Shown: positions 35,801-45,257, counted from the first letter of the stretch. The stretch: 64,000 nt of DNA from Eurosta solidaginis (GCF_040869045.1 NC_090321.1:33105426-33169425), one strand, 5' to 3'. The notes: generated by a model from the letters alone, not told the origin. Numbers and translations are program-made.

Positions 35801-38800
35801 AGTATTTTCACCTCATTATGTAGATGATGTTCTGGGGACATAAGAAGACAGCCCGTGGCGGTTATGAGAGCAGTATTTTGGCATGCCTGTAGCATCTTCC
35901 AGTGAGTAGTCGCAATCGGCTGGCGAATTGCTTTGTATGTGGCAAGTACTGCCAGCAAGGGATTTGAGGATTTTATTGCGGCTCTGGATTTGCGGTACAA
36001 TTGCGGTACAATTGCGGCTTCATGCTCACCAAAATGTATATCGTGATCAAACGTCACACCCAAGATTTTGGGGTGTAGCACAGTCGGTAGCTTAGTGCCA
36101 TCGACGTGGATGTTCAAAATGGTCGATATTTGGGACGTCCATGTTGTAAATAAGGTCGCGGAGGATTTAGTCGGTAATAATGCCAGGTTTCGCGAGGCGA
36201 AAAAGCTAGAGAGATCAGGGAGGTAGCCGTTTATTCTGTTGCAAAGCTCATCGATCTGTGGGCCTGGGCCTGTATTGTGCAGTCATCGGCGTACGAAACG
36301 ATAGTACCTCCTTCTGGTGGCGAAGGTAGCTTAGATATGTAGAAATTAGACAAAAGTGGGGATAGGACACCACCCTGTGGCACCCGTTGTTAAATTCTTC
36401 TTGGTTTTGATGTTTCGTTTCTAAATTGCACCGATGCCTGCCGACCACCCAGATAATTCGCGGTCCACCTTTTAAGACATGGGGGAAGGGTAGACCCTTC
36501 CAGGTCTTGCAGTAACTTGCCATGGTTGACCGTATCAAAGGCTTTTGATAGGTCTAGCGCAACAAGTACTGTTCTGTGGTGGGGGTTTTGATTTAAACCG
36601 CAATTTATCGGGGTGCTAATGGCATTTAGCGCGGTGATTGTGCTGTGGAGTTTCTGAAGCCATGCTGATGACAGGCTAGTTGCAAATTTGCTTTGAAGTA
36701 GGGGAGCAAAATGGCTCCAAGCGTCTAGGCTACTGTCGATAGGAGAGATATCGGGCCATATGGCTCTCCTATGTTAGCTGGTTTCCCAGGCTTTAGTAGC
36801 GGGACCACCTTGGCCATTTTCCATTTTTCGGGAATGATAAAGGTGGAAAGATACAGGTTGAAGACATGTGCTAAATATTTGAAACCCTCTTTCCCTAGGC
36901 TTTTAAGCATCGGCATGGCTATGCCGTCTGAGCCCACTGCTTTGGATGGTTTAGCATGACCGATGGCGTCCTCAACCTCTTTGGCGGTGATGGTAATTGG
37001 AGACGCGCTGAATTTATGTTTATGTGCGTGTCTATTGGCCCACCGCCTATCTTTGCCGACCGTAGAATCCATTATATATTGTCGGAAGAAAGCGCTCGCG
37101 AATTTTTTCGCATTCGACAGCACTTTATCGCCAAAGGCGATGGAGATTTTGTCATTGTGCTTAGACGGATTCGATAGGGACTTTACGGTGGACCAAAGTT
37201 TACCTACACCGACGGAGAGGTTACAACCACTTAGGTGCTCCTTCCATTTCGCCCGCTTGTGTTCATTCACAAGCAATCTGATGCGTTGGTTTATATCGCT
37301 TATTTGGGGATCGCCTGGATCGAGCTGTCTTATAAGGTCACGTTCTCTCGCTAAATTTGCGGCCTCCGCTGGAAAGTGAGGCCGAATTTCGGGAATTCTA
37401 CCGGCGGGAATGAAGCGAGCCGAGGCGGATTCAATGACCTTGCGGAAATCACGCTCCCTTTGGCGAGCATCATTCGGGATAGGGAGGGCAGCAAAGCCGT
37501 TGCCTTATAGGATTTGTATTCGTCCCACTTTCCTCTTTTAAAGTTTATGAAAGTGCGTTTTTCTGTGACGATGAAGTCGGCGGTACGCTTGAGCGAAATA
37601 AGTATAGGCAGGTAGTCGGATGCCAATGTTACCATCGGCTGCCAGTTAACGCAATTTACGAGTCCTGCGCTCACGATTGATATATTTGGCAAACTATGAC
37701 AGCTTCCTACCATACGTGTGGGGGCGTCTCCGTTTATTGTGCAGAGCGTCGTTTCTTTTATTTGATCCGCCAACATCTCACCCTACTGTCTACCCGCAAG
37801 TTTGAATGCCATAGATCGTGATAGGCATTGAAATCGCCTAAGATAATGCGATTGTTCCCAGTGAGTAAGGCGCTGATATTAGGGAGGTATCCACTGGGGC
37901 AACAGGTGGCAGGAAGGATGTAGATGTTGATGATTTCTAGGTTTGCATCGCCTGACCGGACAGATAAGGTTTGACGTTCTAAGACACTGTCCCTGCGGCC
38001 GATGTCGGGATCAAATATATGATATTGCACAGAGTAGTGTATTATAAACGCAAGACCGCCTCCATTTCCGCTCTCGCGATCTTTTCTGTGGACATTATAC
38101 TCAGAACAGGTCTCCAGAGCAGATCTTGCTGTGAGTTTAGTCTCTTGAATCGCAGCAATGCGGATGTTGTGCCGCTGCATGACATCGACTATCTCCGTGA
38201 TCTTGCCAGTTAATCCATTACAGTTTAACTGCAGAATTCTGAAGCGCAACGGGGGAGACGTCGTCACTCTGGGAGTGACGGGTCACTACGCCTGTGTTGT
38301 GAAAGGCTAGGACGCAATTGCTGTTGTGGCCCTGGGATTGGACGTCCTTGGGTAAGCATTATGGTGTATTTGGGTAAGCGTCCTGGCAACATGGCGCAAT
38401 GAAACCCGTCGAGGGGTTGCCGTCGCGCAGACCAGAACATCTAGGAAAGTGGCACCGTCCAAGGCAGTATGACAATTTGTGGGAGGGACGCAACAAATTA
38501 AATGGGGTTACACTGAAATGGCAGTCCTTGGTCGGGAAAAATCACGAGTCGCTCCGGTACATAGAACCGACTGCCTTGGGAAGCGGGGGAGCCTTAACTC
38601 CGCTGTATGTAGCTGCATGCAAGCAACTCCTTTACAATTAGTTAAAAGTAGCATGTCACAAATCGATGTCTCCTCAGAGGTATGTATATCCCGCCAAGTA
38701 TTTTTTTTTTGTATGTTTGTATGATTTGATCGGGGACTGCCCGTATTGCTTTTTTTTTTTAAATGTATGAAAACATTTATTTGAAGCAATTTTTTTAATT

Positions 38801-39942
38801 TTATAATTTATTTAATAATTTGGGAAAAATTTAAACAACGTGACATCAGGACGGACAAGGCGACAGCTGTTTCGATTATACCTTGTAAATCTCTTCAAAG
38901 ACTTTTCTCCCGGGAGTGGGAGTCGAACCCGCACTCCTACGATAGTTGAAATGGTTAGAAACGCATTTAGCTACGTCATGCCTTAGTTGTTGTAGTTTTT
39001 CCCAATTGCCTTCTTTTGCATATTTTAATCTTTTACACATTGTATACTTCGTATGCAATTATGTGTTAAAGCTATGCTTGGTACGGCGGTTTTCAAAGAA
39101 ACTTTGGTTTTGTTGCTGTTTTTGTTCTATTTATAGAACTACAACGAATTAAACAATTTTGCCTGTTTGTATGATTTAATCGGGGACTGCCCGTATTGCT
39201 TTTTTTTTTAATGTATGAAAACATTTATTTAAAGCAATTTTTTTAATTTTATAATTTATTCAATAATTTGGGAAAAATTTAAACAACGTGACATCAGGAC
39301 GGACAAGGCGACAGCTGTTTCGATTATACCTTGTAAATCTCTTCAAAGCCTTTTCTCCCGGGAGTGGGAGTCGTACCCGCACTCTTACGATAGTTGAAAT
39401 GGTTAGAAACGCATTCAGCTACGTCATGCCTTGTATGTCGCTATCCAAAAAACCGGCTTACCATTTCTAATAAAATTTCAGTTCTTGCTGTAATATTTTT
39501 GTCTGTAATATTTTTATATTTTACCAGTGCTTTTGAGCCCCGTCTTCAAAGTATTCTTCAGGACTTGGAGCGTTTAAGTATTTCTAATAATGGTTCATAT
39601 ACCGAATCTAAATATACAGATCAAGTAGCAGCTGAATTTCCAAATTATAAGGTAACGTAAAATTTTTTCTATTCAAAATACAAATTTTCGAGCTTATTCT
39701 ATATATCTGAATCGAGAGTGGCTTTAACATATAAATATCTAATTTTGTTTCAGATCTATGGTTATACACTAAACTTTCCTTATACAAATCTCAAATCGAT
39801 ATCGGAACGAATAAAATCAACTGGCATACATTTGAATAGCGATAGACGAGTCGAATTTTGCTTGGCGACGCACATACACATTTATCCTAATAATGTTCTC
39901 TCAATTTGGATATTTCTTATGTCTGTAATATCGCGTGATTAA
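20899..39942 (+). CDS. Cc2d2a: Coiled-coil and C2 domain-containing protein 2A (ciliary transition zone)
   Basis: Nine exons in consistent phase: 20899-22647, 25930-26645, 26729-26964, 29331-29451, 29516-29690, 29748-30467, 31826-32064, 39528-39651 and 39754-39942. They give 1422 residues (human CC2D2A is about 1600). The N-terminus is basic, and a charged coiled coil spans about residues 310-450. A C2 domain spans about 830-1000 (NVRPFITLTYKDKF; NPTWNEQLILQL). A transglutaminase-like fold lies in about 1100-1239 (GVLLCNFLLSIGVSCWLVLG; LLFIDPYTGKRYG). A conserved tail ends YPNNVLSIWIFLMSVISRD. In the family the protein belongs to the MKS module at the transition zone and is needed to assemble cilia, in flies in sensory neurons and the male germ line. 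An X-box lies 75 bp upstream. Introns 1, 3, 6 and 7 are packed with transposons, and intron 7 is 7.5 kb. All sites are GT/AG and the gene looks intact. The exon 7 acceptor (31825) was chosen from phase and homology. Confidence 0.93.
22810..23221 (+). mobile_element. SINE1 copy, full length, Cc2d2a intron 1
   Basis: Runs from CCCAGCGGGTTAGGGTGTCA to CTACAACAACAACAACAAC. A 13-bp target duplication with one mismatch, AAAAGTGTTTGTG / AAAAGGGTTTGTG, lies at 22797-22809 and 23222-23234. Confidence 0.88.
23235..23559. other. Cc2d2a intron 1 spacer
   Basis: Non-coding, of mixed composition. A GC-richer part at 23300-23420 (CCCCGAGAAGCATCCCTATC and similar) looks repeat-derived, but I could not match it elsewhere in the window. 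Confidence 0.4.
23560..24740. mobile_element. Foldback-like element built of ~20-bp repeats
   Basis: The left arm (about 23560-24020) is a run of roughly 20-22 units of the form AAGTTCAGAAAATTACAATTC. Alternate units vary (AAATTCAG, GAATTTCC), suggesting higher-order periodicity of several units. The right arm (about 24595-24740) carries the same units in inverse complement. The outermost sequence CACCTTTTCCA is shared by both ends in inverted orientation. The ~570-bp middle has no convincing gene. The structure matches Drosophila FB-type elements in design, not in sequence. No clear target duplication was found. Confidence 0.65.
24741..25059. other. Cc2d2a intron 1 spacer
   Basis: AT-rich intronic sequence with no feature I can support. 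Confidence 0.4.
25060..25205 (-). repeat. SINE1, diverged fragment
   Basis: Retains GTCCTTTGCCGGAT, CATCTCGGGAACGATTT and ATATGGCCAC in SINE1 order, with many changes. Its divergence shows that the family has been active for a long time. Confidence 0.65.
25450..25810 (+). mobile_element. SINE1 copy, 5'-truncated, Cc2d2a intron 1
   Basis: Starts inside the element at GAGGTATGCCTGTCGTAAG and ends CTATAACAACAACAACA. A perfect 13-bp duplication, ATAATATGGATAT, lies at 25437-25449 and 25811-25823. It ends about 120 bp before Cc2d2a exon 2. Confidence 0.87.
26965..27414 (+). other. Cc2d2a intron 3, 5' part, with an unexplained 65-codon ORF
   Basis: The frame 27201-27398 encodes a highly charged peptide (MSVKNIEKRKLLHSILEREE at its start) between an AG (27199) and a GTGAGA donor-like site (27399). 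No domain is recognised. The Cc2d2a reading continues without it, directly from exon 3 to the VRPF strand of exon 4. It could be a cryptic exon, a transposase scrap, or chance. The rest is plain intron. Confidence 0.3.
27415..29065 (+). mobile_element. Dispersed non-coding element R, copy 1 (intron 3 of Cc2d2a)
   Basis: Left end ACTCAGCTGAGCAGAGCTC plus AGAGTATATTAACTTTG; right end CTCAGCTGAGTATGTAATG plus TTCGGTTACACCTGAACTTA. Both ends carry the palindrome CTCAGCTGAG. The body has repeated 'CACGCCCACTTTT' and 'CCGTCCGT' motifs, and towards the right end there are ~117-bp tandem units (CCTTTCATTTGATACCCAT). No ORF. Related copies lie at 30507-31785 and 32875-34425. Confidence 0.7.
30507..31785 (+). 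mobile_element. Element R, copy 2, filling intron 6 of Cc2d2a
   Basis: Left end TACTCAGCGTGCTTTGCATA plus GAGTATATTAACTTTG; right end GCTCACGCTGAGTATATAAT followed by GTTCGGTTACACCCGAACTT. The 1358-bp intron contains only about 40 bp on each side that is not element. The copy lacks the ~117-bp tandem units and has a different set of the CACGCCCACTTTT motifs. Confidence 0.7.
32095..32499 (-). mobile_element. SINE1 copy, near full length, Cc2d2a intron 7
   Basis: A 13-bp duplication with one mismatch, ATGGCGTATCATT / ATGGCCTATCATT, lies at 32082-32094 and 32500-32512. The (TTG)n end lies 30 bp downstream of exon 7. Confidence 0.85.
32500..32874. other. Cc2d2a intron 7 spacer
   Basis: Non-coding. 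A C11 run lies near 32600. No feature supported. Confidence 0.4.
32875..34425 (-). mobile_element. Element R, copy 3 (intron 7 of Cc2d2a)
   Basis: Inverted relative to copies 1 and 2. It starts on the plus strand with CTAAGTTCGGGTGTAACCGA and ATACTCAGCTG, and ends with AAATATACTCTGCGAGC and TTTGCTCTG. Three ~117-bp tandem units (GGGTATCAAATGAAAGG, GGGCCTTAGTTCTATAG) occupy 32960-33330, and the CCGTCCGT-like motif is at 34255-34280. No ORF. It pairs in inverse orientation with copy 1. Confidence 0.7.
34440..35205 (-). pseudogene. RTE-type LINE reverse transcriptase fragment
   Basis: On the minus strand the frame 34966-35154 carries LLAYNNDVDIIGLNKRTAF, a damaged form of the RTE catalytic LAYADDIDIIG box. 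Weak RT-thumb-like sequence follows down to 34445. Several frameshifts are present. LINE E begins about 10 bp beyond its upper end. Confidence 0.6.
35214..38583 (-). mobile_element. LINE E (LINE C family), degenerate
   Basis: The minus-strand copy runs from the family 5' end (rc of GACTGCCTTGGGAAG at 38583) to a (CAA)n tail at 35214-35230. The zinc-finger region including the 2A-like leader is deleted (joint near 38470). The remaining endonuclease (37351-38267) and RT pieces (35611-37276) lie in several frames. RT motifs AKPSKAVGSDGIAMPML and PRETRVTLAQLRSGY are readable. The YTDD region is destroyed. No target duplication found. It lies in Cc2d2a intron 7, antisense to the gene. Confidence 0.85.
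38713..38985 (-). mobile_element. SINE2 (tRNA-derived), duplicate 1
   Basis: On the minus strand a pol III B box, GGTTCGACTCC (rc of 38919-38929), is exact. An A-box-like TAGCTAAATGCG lies about 40 bp upstream. Body: TGTCCGTCCTGATGTCACG; 3' region with poly-A stretches. The whole unit is repeated at 39164-39434. Confidence 0.75.
39164..39434 (-). mobile_element. SINE2 (tRNA-derived), duplicate 2
   Basis: A near-identical direct repeat of 38713-38985, separated by about 180 bp. The B box has one change (GTCGTACCC on the plus strand). It ends about 95 bp before Cc2d2a exon 8. Confidence 0.75.
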
Positions 39943-40283
39943 ACTAAAGTGTATATGGAAATGGTATATGGAATTAGCGCTCATGCGCCGTTTTGATACC
40001 ACAACTCGTGAGTTAACCAATGAAAGGGTGTTGTAAGAAGACTAATAAAAATTGTTAACCTCCTCAGGGAAATCCGTCCCCCTATATCCATCCCATGGAG
40101 TTTATAAATTTGAGAAGCTCTCCCGACCTAACATCCTTGAGTTCTGGGAGGCTTTCGAAAAAGACAATTTGACATATACCTCGGAGCTTTAATTTCAACA
40201 CTGAAGCTTGTACTCTACTTTCCTAATAATAAACTACAACTAAACTTAAATAAAATTCTATATTTAGAACAAAAAATTTTCAA

Positions 40284-41393
40284 TTATTTCAATTCCCCGC
40301 ACGAATAAATCACAATTTTTTGTGTTGTAGCGCCCGATTTGCTGCCGCAACGTTCCATCTTGCGCACTACATCGGAACCGCTGATTACATGACCAAACAC
40401 AACGTGCTTATTATCCAGCCAATCGGTTCTGAAAGAAATTGAGTTTAGCGAAAGATTCAACTACATATTTTTAAATAAAATTACTTCGTCGTGCATATGA
40501 AGAATTGTGAACCATTTGTATTTGGCCCTGAATTCGCCATTGACAATGTACCAAAACCGTGATGCTTGAGTGAAAAATTTTCATCTGCAAATTTCTTGCC
40601 ATAAATAGATTTTCCACCAGTGCCATTGTTGTTGGTAAAGTCACCACCTTGACACATCTGCAAGATTGTGCGCATAAATTAATATTCAAATAGCAAAAGG
40701 CAACAATAACTTGTTTACAAATTCGGGTATAACGCGATGAAAAATGCTGCCCTTATAACCGAAACCTTGGTCATGCGTACAAAGTGCGCGGAAATTTTCT
40801 GCTGTTTTTGGCACAACATCCGCGCGTAACAACATTATAATACGTCCCACATCATGACCACCAATGCGTATATCAAAGAACACTTGGGGATTGCGCTTTT
40901 CTGCTTTTTCTATAACTGCTGGCCCACTTGGCTTGCTGGAGATTTCCGCACCATGCTCTGAATTCTTTGCGCCACCTTCGTTCGTTTCAGCTTCATCGCC
41001 TTTCAATGTAGCGCCCGCATGCTTCTGCAACCAATCATCATCAGCCCAAACGGGTTTGAAACTACCTTCCTTGATGCGCACAGGCTTAGCAAGATTTACA
41101 CGTATCGTTCGTCCACACAATTCAGAATCGTTCTGTAATTGTTGGTTAAATTATTTAACGATTTGTATAAGCATATTGCCTGTGCAATTTACCATATTGT
41201 CTATCGCTGCAGCAGCATCTTCCGACATTTCATATTCTATAAACGCAAATCCACGATGTTTCTGTGTTTCATAGTCCACCGGCATTTGTATATCGGCTAT
41301 ATCTCCGAAAGGAATAAATGCATCATTTAAAAGCTTTTCAGTAACTTCATCTGCCAAAGCCCCCACGTAGACGGTGCGTTTATCATTCGACAT
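40284..41393 (-). CDS. cyp33: RRM-containing nuclear cyclophilin (peptidyl-prolyl isomerase E / Cyp33)
   Basis: Four minus-strand exons, 41393-41193, 41132-40719, 40657-40485 and 40428-40284, give 310 residues (the fly protein is about 300). An N-terminal RRM (about 5-82) has [11 protein letters not shown] and [10 protein letters not shown] as RNP2 and RNP1. An acidic linker with Pro/Ala/Glu follows. The C-terminal cyclophilin (about 148-310) keeps the catalytic FHRVIP..F, CQGGDFT, SQFFICT, and the Trp and His of TDWLDNKH. The family isomerises prolyl bonds, associates with the spliceosome, and in humans acts on MLL1 PHD3. The chosen start, [11 protein letters not shown], is the family start; an upstream in-frame Met at 41417 is less likely. 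All introns are 55-62 bp. The gene is intact and converges on Cc2d2a. Confidence 0.95.
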
Positions 41394-41576
41394 TGTATCA
41401 GATATAACAAATTTCACTAAACATTAGAAGTAATTAAACGTAATTGAATATAAACAAAATGATCAAAACAGCTTATCTGATATCTGATATCTTCTGCATA
41501 GACGTAAAAATCCAAAGTGATTGGTCACTCGCTGAAGATACCCGGTCCTATGCGCCGCCATATTGCACACCATGGC

Positions 41577-41940
41577 ACATTGTAAATTTTACCAAGTAGC
41601 GCAACTAACAGCTGATCGGTGAAAATTCGCACATTCACACACACAGTTCTCGACTCAGTTTCAAAAAAAAACTTTAGATTATTTAATTCAAATTTTAGAG
41701 TGAGATAATCTTTGCCAATTAATGTATACAGAATATATATGGCGTTTTCGTTGTTATTAAAACATTAGTTTTATTTATATTAAAGCTTTTATCATTTTTT
41801 TTTTTTAACTTTGAAAATACTCCGAACACCATTCCTTCATTATATGACATTCGACTGCCTAGTCCACTGCCTTCCACTCTATTCGCAACATAACCTCTAC
41901 TTAAGCTGCCAAACTATATAGTAAACAATGCCCTGACATC
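41577..41940 (+). mobile_element. MITE K, copy 1, upstream of cyp33
   Basis: About 364 bp. One end is CATTGTAAATTTTACCAAG and the other, inverted, is CATTGTTTACTATATAG. It matches 42910-43260 in reverse orientation along its whole length. Flanking 8-mers CCATGGCA and CCCTGACA agree at 6 of 8 positions and may be an old duplication. No coding frame. Confidence 0.7.
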
Positions 41941-41959
41941 CTGTCAAAACTAAAAAGTA

Positions 41960-42262
41960 GTAGTTGGCAGATAACCATGATTCAACTATATGCAGGTTCA
42001 GGTTGGCTCATCTGTAAAGCAACAAAATATGTCTGTTCAAATTGTCAAAATCTGTGTATTGGGGTTGGTGCGAATGGTATGGAATGGAAACATAAAACTT
42101 AGCAGTTTTTGTATGTGTAAGTAAAATGTTGCCAATGTGTTGGTTTCATTTTGAGTTTGCCATCTCCTTTTGACAATCCCTTCGACCATGCAATGACATA
42201 AACAAAATCAGCTGATGAGATGAGCCAATACATAATTGAACCATGGCAGATAAGATATCACA
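41960..42262 (+). mobile_element. MITE L
   Basis: Ends carry AGATAACCATGATTCAAC... and, in inverted form, TTATCTGCCATGGTTCAAT. Both sides have a GGCTCATC motif just inside. The inner sequence matches 1185-1350 and, with rearrangement, 46903-47260. Non-coding. Confidence 0.55.
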
Positions 42263-42267
42263 CTTAA

Positions 42268-42662
42268 GTGTCAATTAATGGTGACTTATAACCATAAAAC
42301 CATAACCAGATAAAACAGCTTATCGAACCTACCTTATGGAAATCAATGTAATCGATTAAAGGTGCCATACCATAACCATACCATAGTCAACCAATTGGTT
42401 TTTGGTTTCTCGCCATATCCATAACCTAAAAATATTTTAATTGGTGAATTTAATAACTTTTTCTAGATTTTATTCATTGTTTTGGATACGTTATGACTAA
42501 GAGACTTATTTTTTGTGGAATATGAAATTTTCACGATTATTAGGTTAAGGCACCCTTAATCGATCACATTGACGATGGTTATGGATATGATAAGGTAGGT
42601 TCGATCAGCTGTTTTATCTGGTTATGGCTTTATGGTTATGTCACCATTAATTCGCCCTTAAG
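42268..42662 (+). mobile_element. MITE 1, copy 2
   Basis: Terminal inverted repeats of about 100 bp. One end reads AATTAATGGTGACTTATAAC, and the inverse of the other end starts AATTAATGGTGACATAACC. Further in, both share CATAACCAGATAAAACAGC and TCGAACCTACCTTAT. Same family as 713-1175. Confidence 0.75.
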
Positions 42663-42909
42663 GAAGTTTAATTTGGCCTTTAAGTTTGATTCACAACGCT
42701 ACAAAACACGACAGGAATGAACAACCAAAATACATAATAATTATGTGATTAGTATATGCGTAAAGCATTTATCCTCTCACGAAATCACTTTATATATCCC
42801 CTTTGATAATATAGTCCACATTTACAGAACGATTCTGTCAACACTTCAACCATCGTAGGAGTGCGGGTTTAAATCCCACTCCCGGCTGAAAAGGCTTTGA
42901 AGAGATTTA

Positions 42910-43260
42910 AATTGTTTACAATATAGTTTGGCAGCTTAAGTAGAATTTATGTTGCGAATAGAGTGGAAGACAGTGGACTAGGCAGTCGAATGTCATATAA
43001 TGATGGAATGGTGTTCGGAGATTTTTCAAAGTTACAAAAAAAAAATGATAAAAGCTTTAATATAAATAAAACTATTGTTTTAATAACAACAAAAACGCAA
43101 TATATATTCTGTATACATAAATTTGTAAGGATTATCTCACTTTAAAATTTGAATTAAATAATCAAGTTTTGTTTTGAAACTGAGTCGAAAACTGTGCGTG
43201 TGAATGTGCGAATTTTCACCGATCAGCTGTTAGTTGCGCTACTTGGTAAAATTTACAATG
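42910..43260 (-). mobile_element. MITE K, copy 2, inside SINE2
   Basis: Reverse-orientation copy of 41577-41940, from AATTGTTTACAATATAG to ACTTGGTAAAATTTACAATG. It interrupts SINE2 with a short duplication (ATTTA or GATTTA). The two copies could pair into a ~350-bp stem over a ~970-bp loop. Confidence 0.75.
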
Positions 43261-43296
43261 ATTTACAAGGTGTAATCGAAAAAGCTGTCCGTCCTG

Positions 43297-43544
43297 TTGT
43301 TGTTGTTGTTGTAGCGATACGGTTGCTCCCCGAAGGTTAAGGGAGTGATCGATGTGATGGTCCATTGCCGTTTACAGATCCGGTACGCTCCGGTAACACA
43401 GCATCATTAAGGTGCTGGCCCGACCATCTCGGGAACGATTTATATGGCCACATTAAACCTTCAGGCCAATCCGGTATTTTAGTCGCCTCTTACGACAGGC
43501 ATACCTACCGCGGGTATATTCTAACCCCCTGACCCGCTGGGTTG
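43297..43544 (-). mobile_element. SINE1 copy with internal deletion, inside SINE2
   Basis: A perfect 14-bp duplication, AGCTGTCCGTCCTG, lies at 43283-43296 and 43545-43558. About 160 bp is missing between TTCAGGCCAAT and CCGGTATTTTAG. Confidence 0.88.
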
Positions 43545-43654
43545 AGCTGTCCGTCCTGATGTTGCGTTGTTCTAATTCTTCCAAAATTATTAAATAACAT
43601 TCTGAATTATGTTGAGCGATAAGCGAATTTCTTGCAAAGCATATATCCATGGAG

Positions 43655-43960
43655 GAAGGCAGTTCGATAGCGCAATACTAAACTTCATAGCTTCCGCATC
43701 CCAATTGTCAACCTCGCCTACGCGAGGGAAATTCTGTTACAAATATGAATGTATCACACATATATTTAGCAGGCTACCCGAAGTTCCTGATGGAAAAAGG
43801 GATGGGGGAGGTATGACCTAGGTATAATATGGTCATATCAATCGTTGTGGAGATGATCAAGCTAGTACTTGAATGGTGCTTGTTACCGGAATTCTATCCA
43901 AACCATCAACATCGATAACACCCCAGAAAACCCTCAGAGTCTTTACCGTTAAAACAACTA
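43655..43960 (+). repeat. SINE1, old diverged copy
   Basis: Keeps the order CCCAATTGTCAACCTC, TGGTCATATCAATCGTT, AATGGTGCTTGTTACCGGA and CATCGATAACACCCC, with heavy divergence. Confidence 0.6.
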
Positions 43961-44015
43961 GGGCTCGAGCAAACCAAGTAGGCCAGTAGCTATTGAGAAA
44001 GCAGAAAAAAACAAT

Positions 44016-44489
44016 GGTAATAGTCTAGTTGAGGGGTCGACTGCTAATACTCTACCAAAAATATCGACAGAGGTGTCAAACGACGCGCCTTGACATCAGT
44101 ATTAATAATCCGAAGGCGGAGAATAAAAATTTTAACTCGTTCAAAAGATATTAACGAAAAACCGGAATCCATATTATTTTTGCGCAGAACACTTTTCTGC
44201 GTTGGCGGCCTTAGGCCGTACTTATAAAAAATAACCCTGGCCTACGCCATGCCATGTCCGGGTGTGTGGTATAACCGTGGCTACCGCCACGGTGATGTAC
44301 ATTTTTTTTGTGGGTACGAACACAACAACCACATGAAAATCGCCAACTTCAAATGCAAATATCTCCGGACAGAGATAAAATTTTTCCGCCATCGGATTAT
44401 TGTTCTCGAGATTAATACGCGTCGTTTGACACCTTTCTCGATATTTTAGGTAGCGTATTAGCAGTCGACCCCTCAACTAGACTATTACC
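44016..44489. mobile_element. MITE H, copy 1
   Basis: Terminal inverted repeats of about 68 bp. They begin GGTAATAGTCTAGTTGAGGG, followed by GTCGACTGCTAATAC and, further in, GTGTCAAACGACGCG. About 474 bp, non-coding. A second copy at 52352-57601 is split by a Transib-like element. Confidence 0.75.
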
Positions 44490-44694
44490 AAATTCTGCTC
44501 TATCATGTGGAGTATTGAAATAAATACAACATCTTTGTTATAAATATAGTATTTTATTTTATTATTAGGAAAGTGAAGTACAACCTGGATTGTTGAAATC
44601 ATAGCTCCGTTTTATCTGAAAAAAAAAAAAACATACGAAAAACGCAACATTAAACGAAAATTCACACTATAAAATATAATTTAGTTTTGTTATA

Positions 44695-44782
44695 TAAATC
44701 AGTTAATAAGTAAACAGCATGGCTTTAAAATGGGTTCTACTCAGTAGAGGGACCCTGAATTAGGATAATATCATCATTATGA
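44695..44782 (-). ncRNA. C/D snoRNA candidate 5
   Basis: C box ATGATGA (44777-44771), D' CTGA (44744-44741) and D CTGA (44702-44699). The D' guide, TTCAGGGTCCCTCTA, pairs imperfectly (one internal mismatch) with the 18S segment AGAGGGAGCCTGAG. Its D box lies 83 nt from the 3' splice site. Confidence 0.6.
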
Positions 44783-44957
44783 TATGCTGTTATAAATTCG
44801 TGTATAATTATGCTTACTTGCAAACAATTTGTGTACAGTCTTTGAGATGCATTGCTAATGAATTAATAATCGGCTTTTCTAGTTGTTAAAATCTGAAATA
44901 TAAGAAAAAATCGATTTAATAAATATACTCATTTAATAAAACATTTTACTTCTAGAT

Positions 44958-45026
44958 AATATCAGTTAAAAAAAACTGTTACATGTATATTTCAAATGAA
45001 CTATACTATATGAGTCATCATGTAAG
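44958..45026 (-). ncRNA. C/D snoRNA candidate 4
   Basis: C box ATGATGA (45021-45015) and D box CTGA (44965-44962), about 60 nt apart. The short inverted match around the boxes (TTACATGATGA / AACTGATATT) is weak. The D guide is U-rich, so the D' guide (ATAGTATAGTTCAT before TTGA) may be the active one. Target unknown. Confidence 0.55.
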
Positions 45027-45257
45027 CAATTTGTACATAATTGCATTTTATAAGAGTTCTCACCTTTTTATGTAGAATATCTTCTTCATATTTGCACGTC
45101 CTCTTTCCTCAGCCGATAACCATTCATTTGCATAGCACGTGCACAAGTTTAAGGTGGTTAATAGCACGTTTTCCACATGAACTCATTTGGCATCTGAAAA
45201 TGATTTTACAGTTAGTGAATGGAAACGAGCTTTATTCATACTTTATTGTTTTCTTTA

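Larger units (their letters stand above)
42843..43580 (+). mobile_element. SINE2 copy, split by two insertions
   Basis: Pieces 42843-42909, 43261-43296 and 43545-43580 join into one SINE2. In order they are ATCGTAGGAGTGCGGGTTTA, AAGGCTTTGAAGAGATTT, ACAAGGTGTAATCGAAAAAG and CTGTCCGTCCTGATGTTGCG. MITE K copy 2 splits it at GATTTA, and SINE1 splits it again at CCGTCCTG. Confidence 0.75.

Noticed and set aside
38880..38985. Functional tRNA gene on the minus strand
   Set aside because: The B box is exact and an A-box-like block is present, but no acceptor or anticodon stem folds and the unit is repeated with a SINE body.
41151..41417. Start of cyp33 at the upstream Met (41417) and an 88-residue protein
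   Set aside because: The family start MSNDKRT lies eight residues in, and the frame's end reads through a donor site; the spliced model gives a complete cyclophilin.
44222..44476. 84-codon minus-strand ORF in MITE H
   Set aside because: Lies wholly inside a short non-coding MITE, and is not kept in the second copy.
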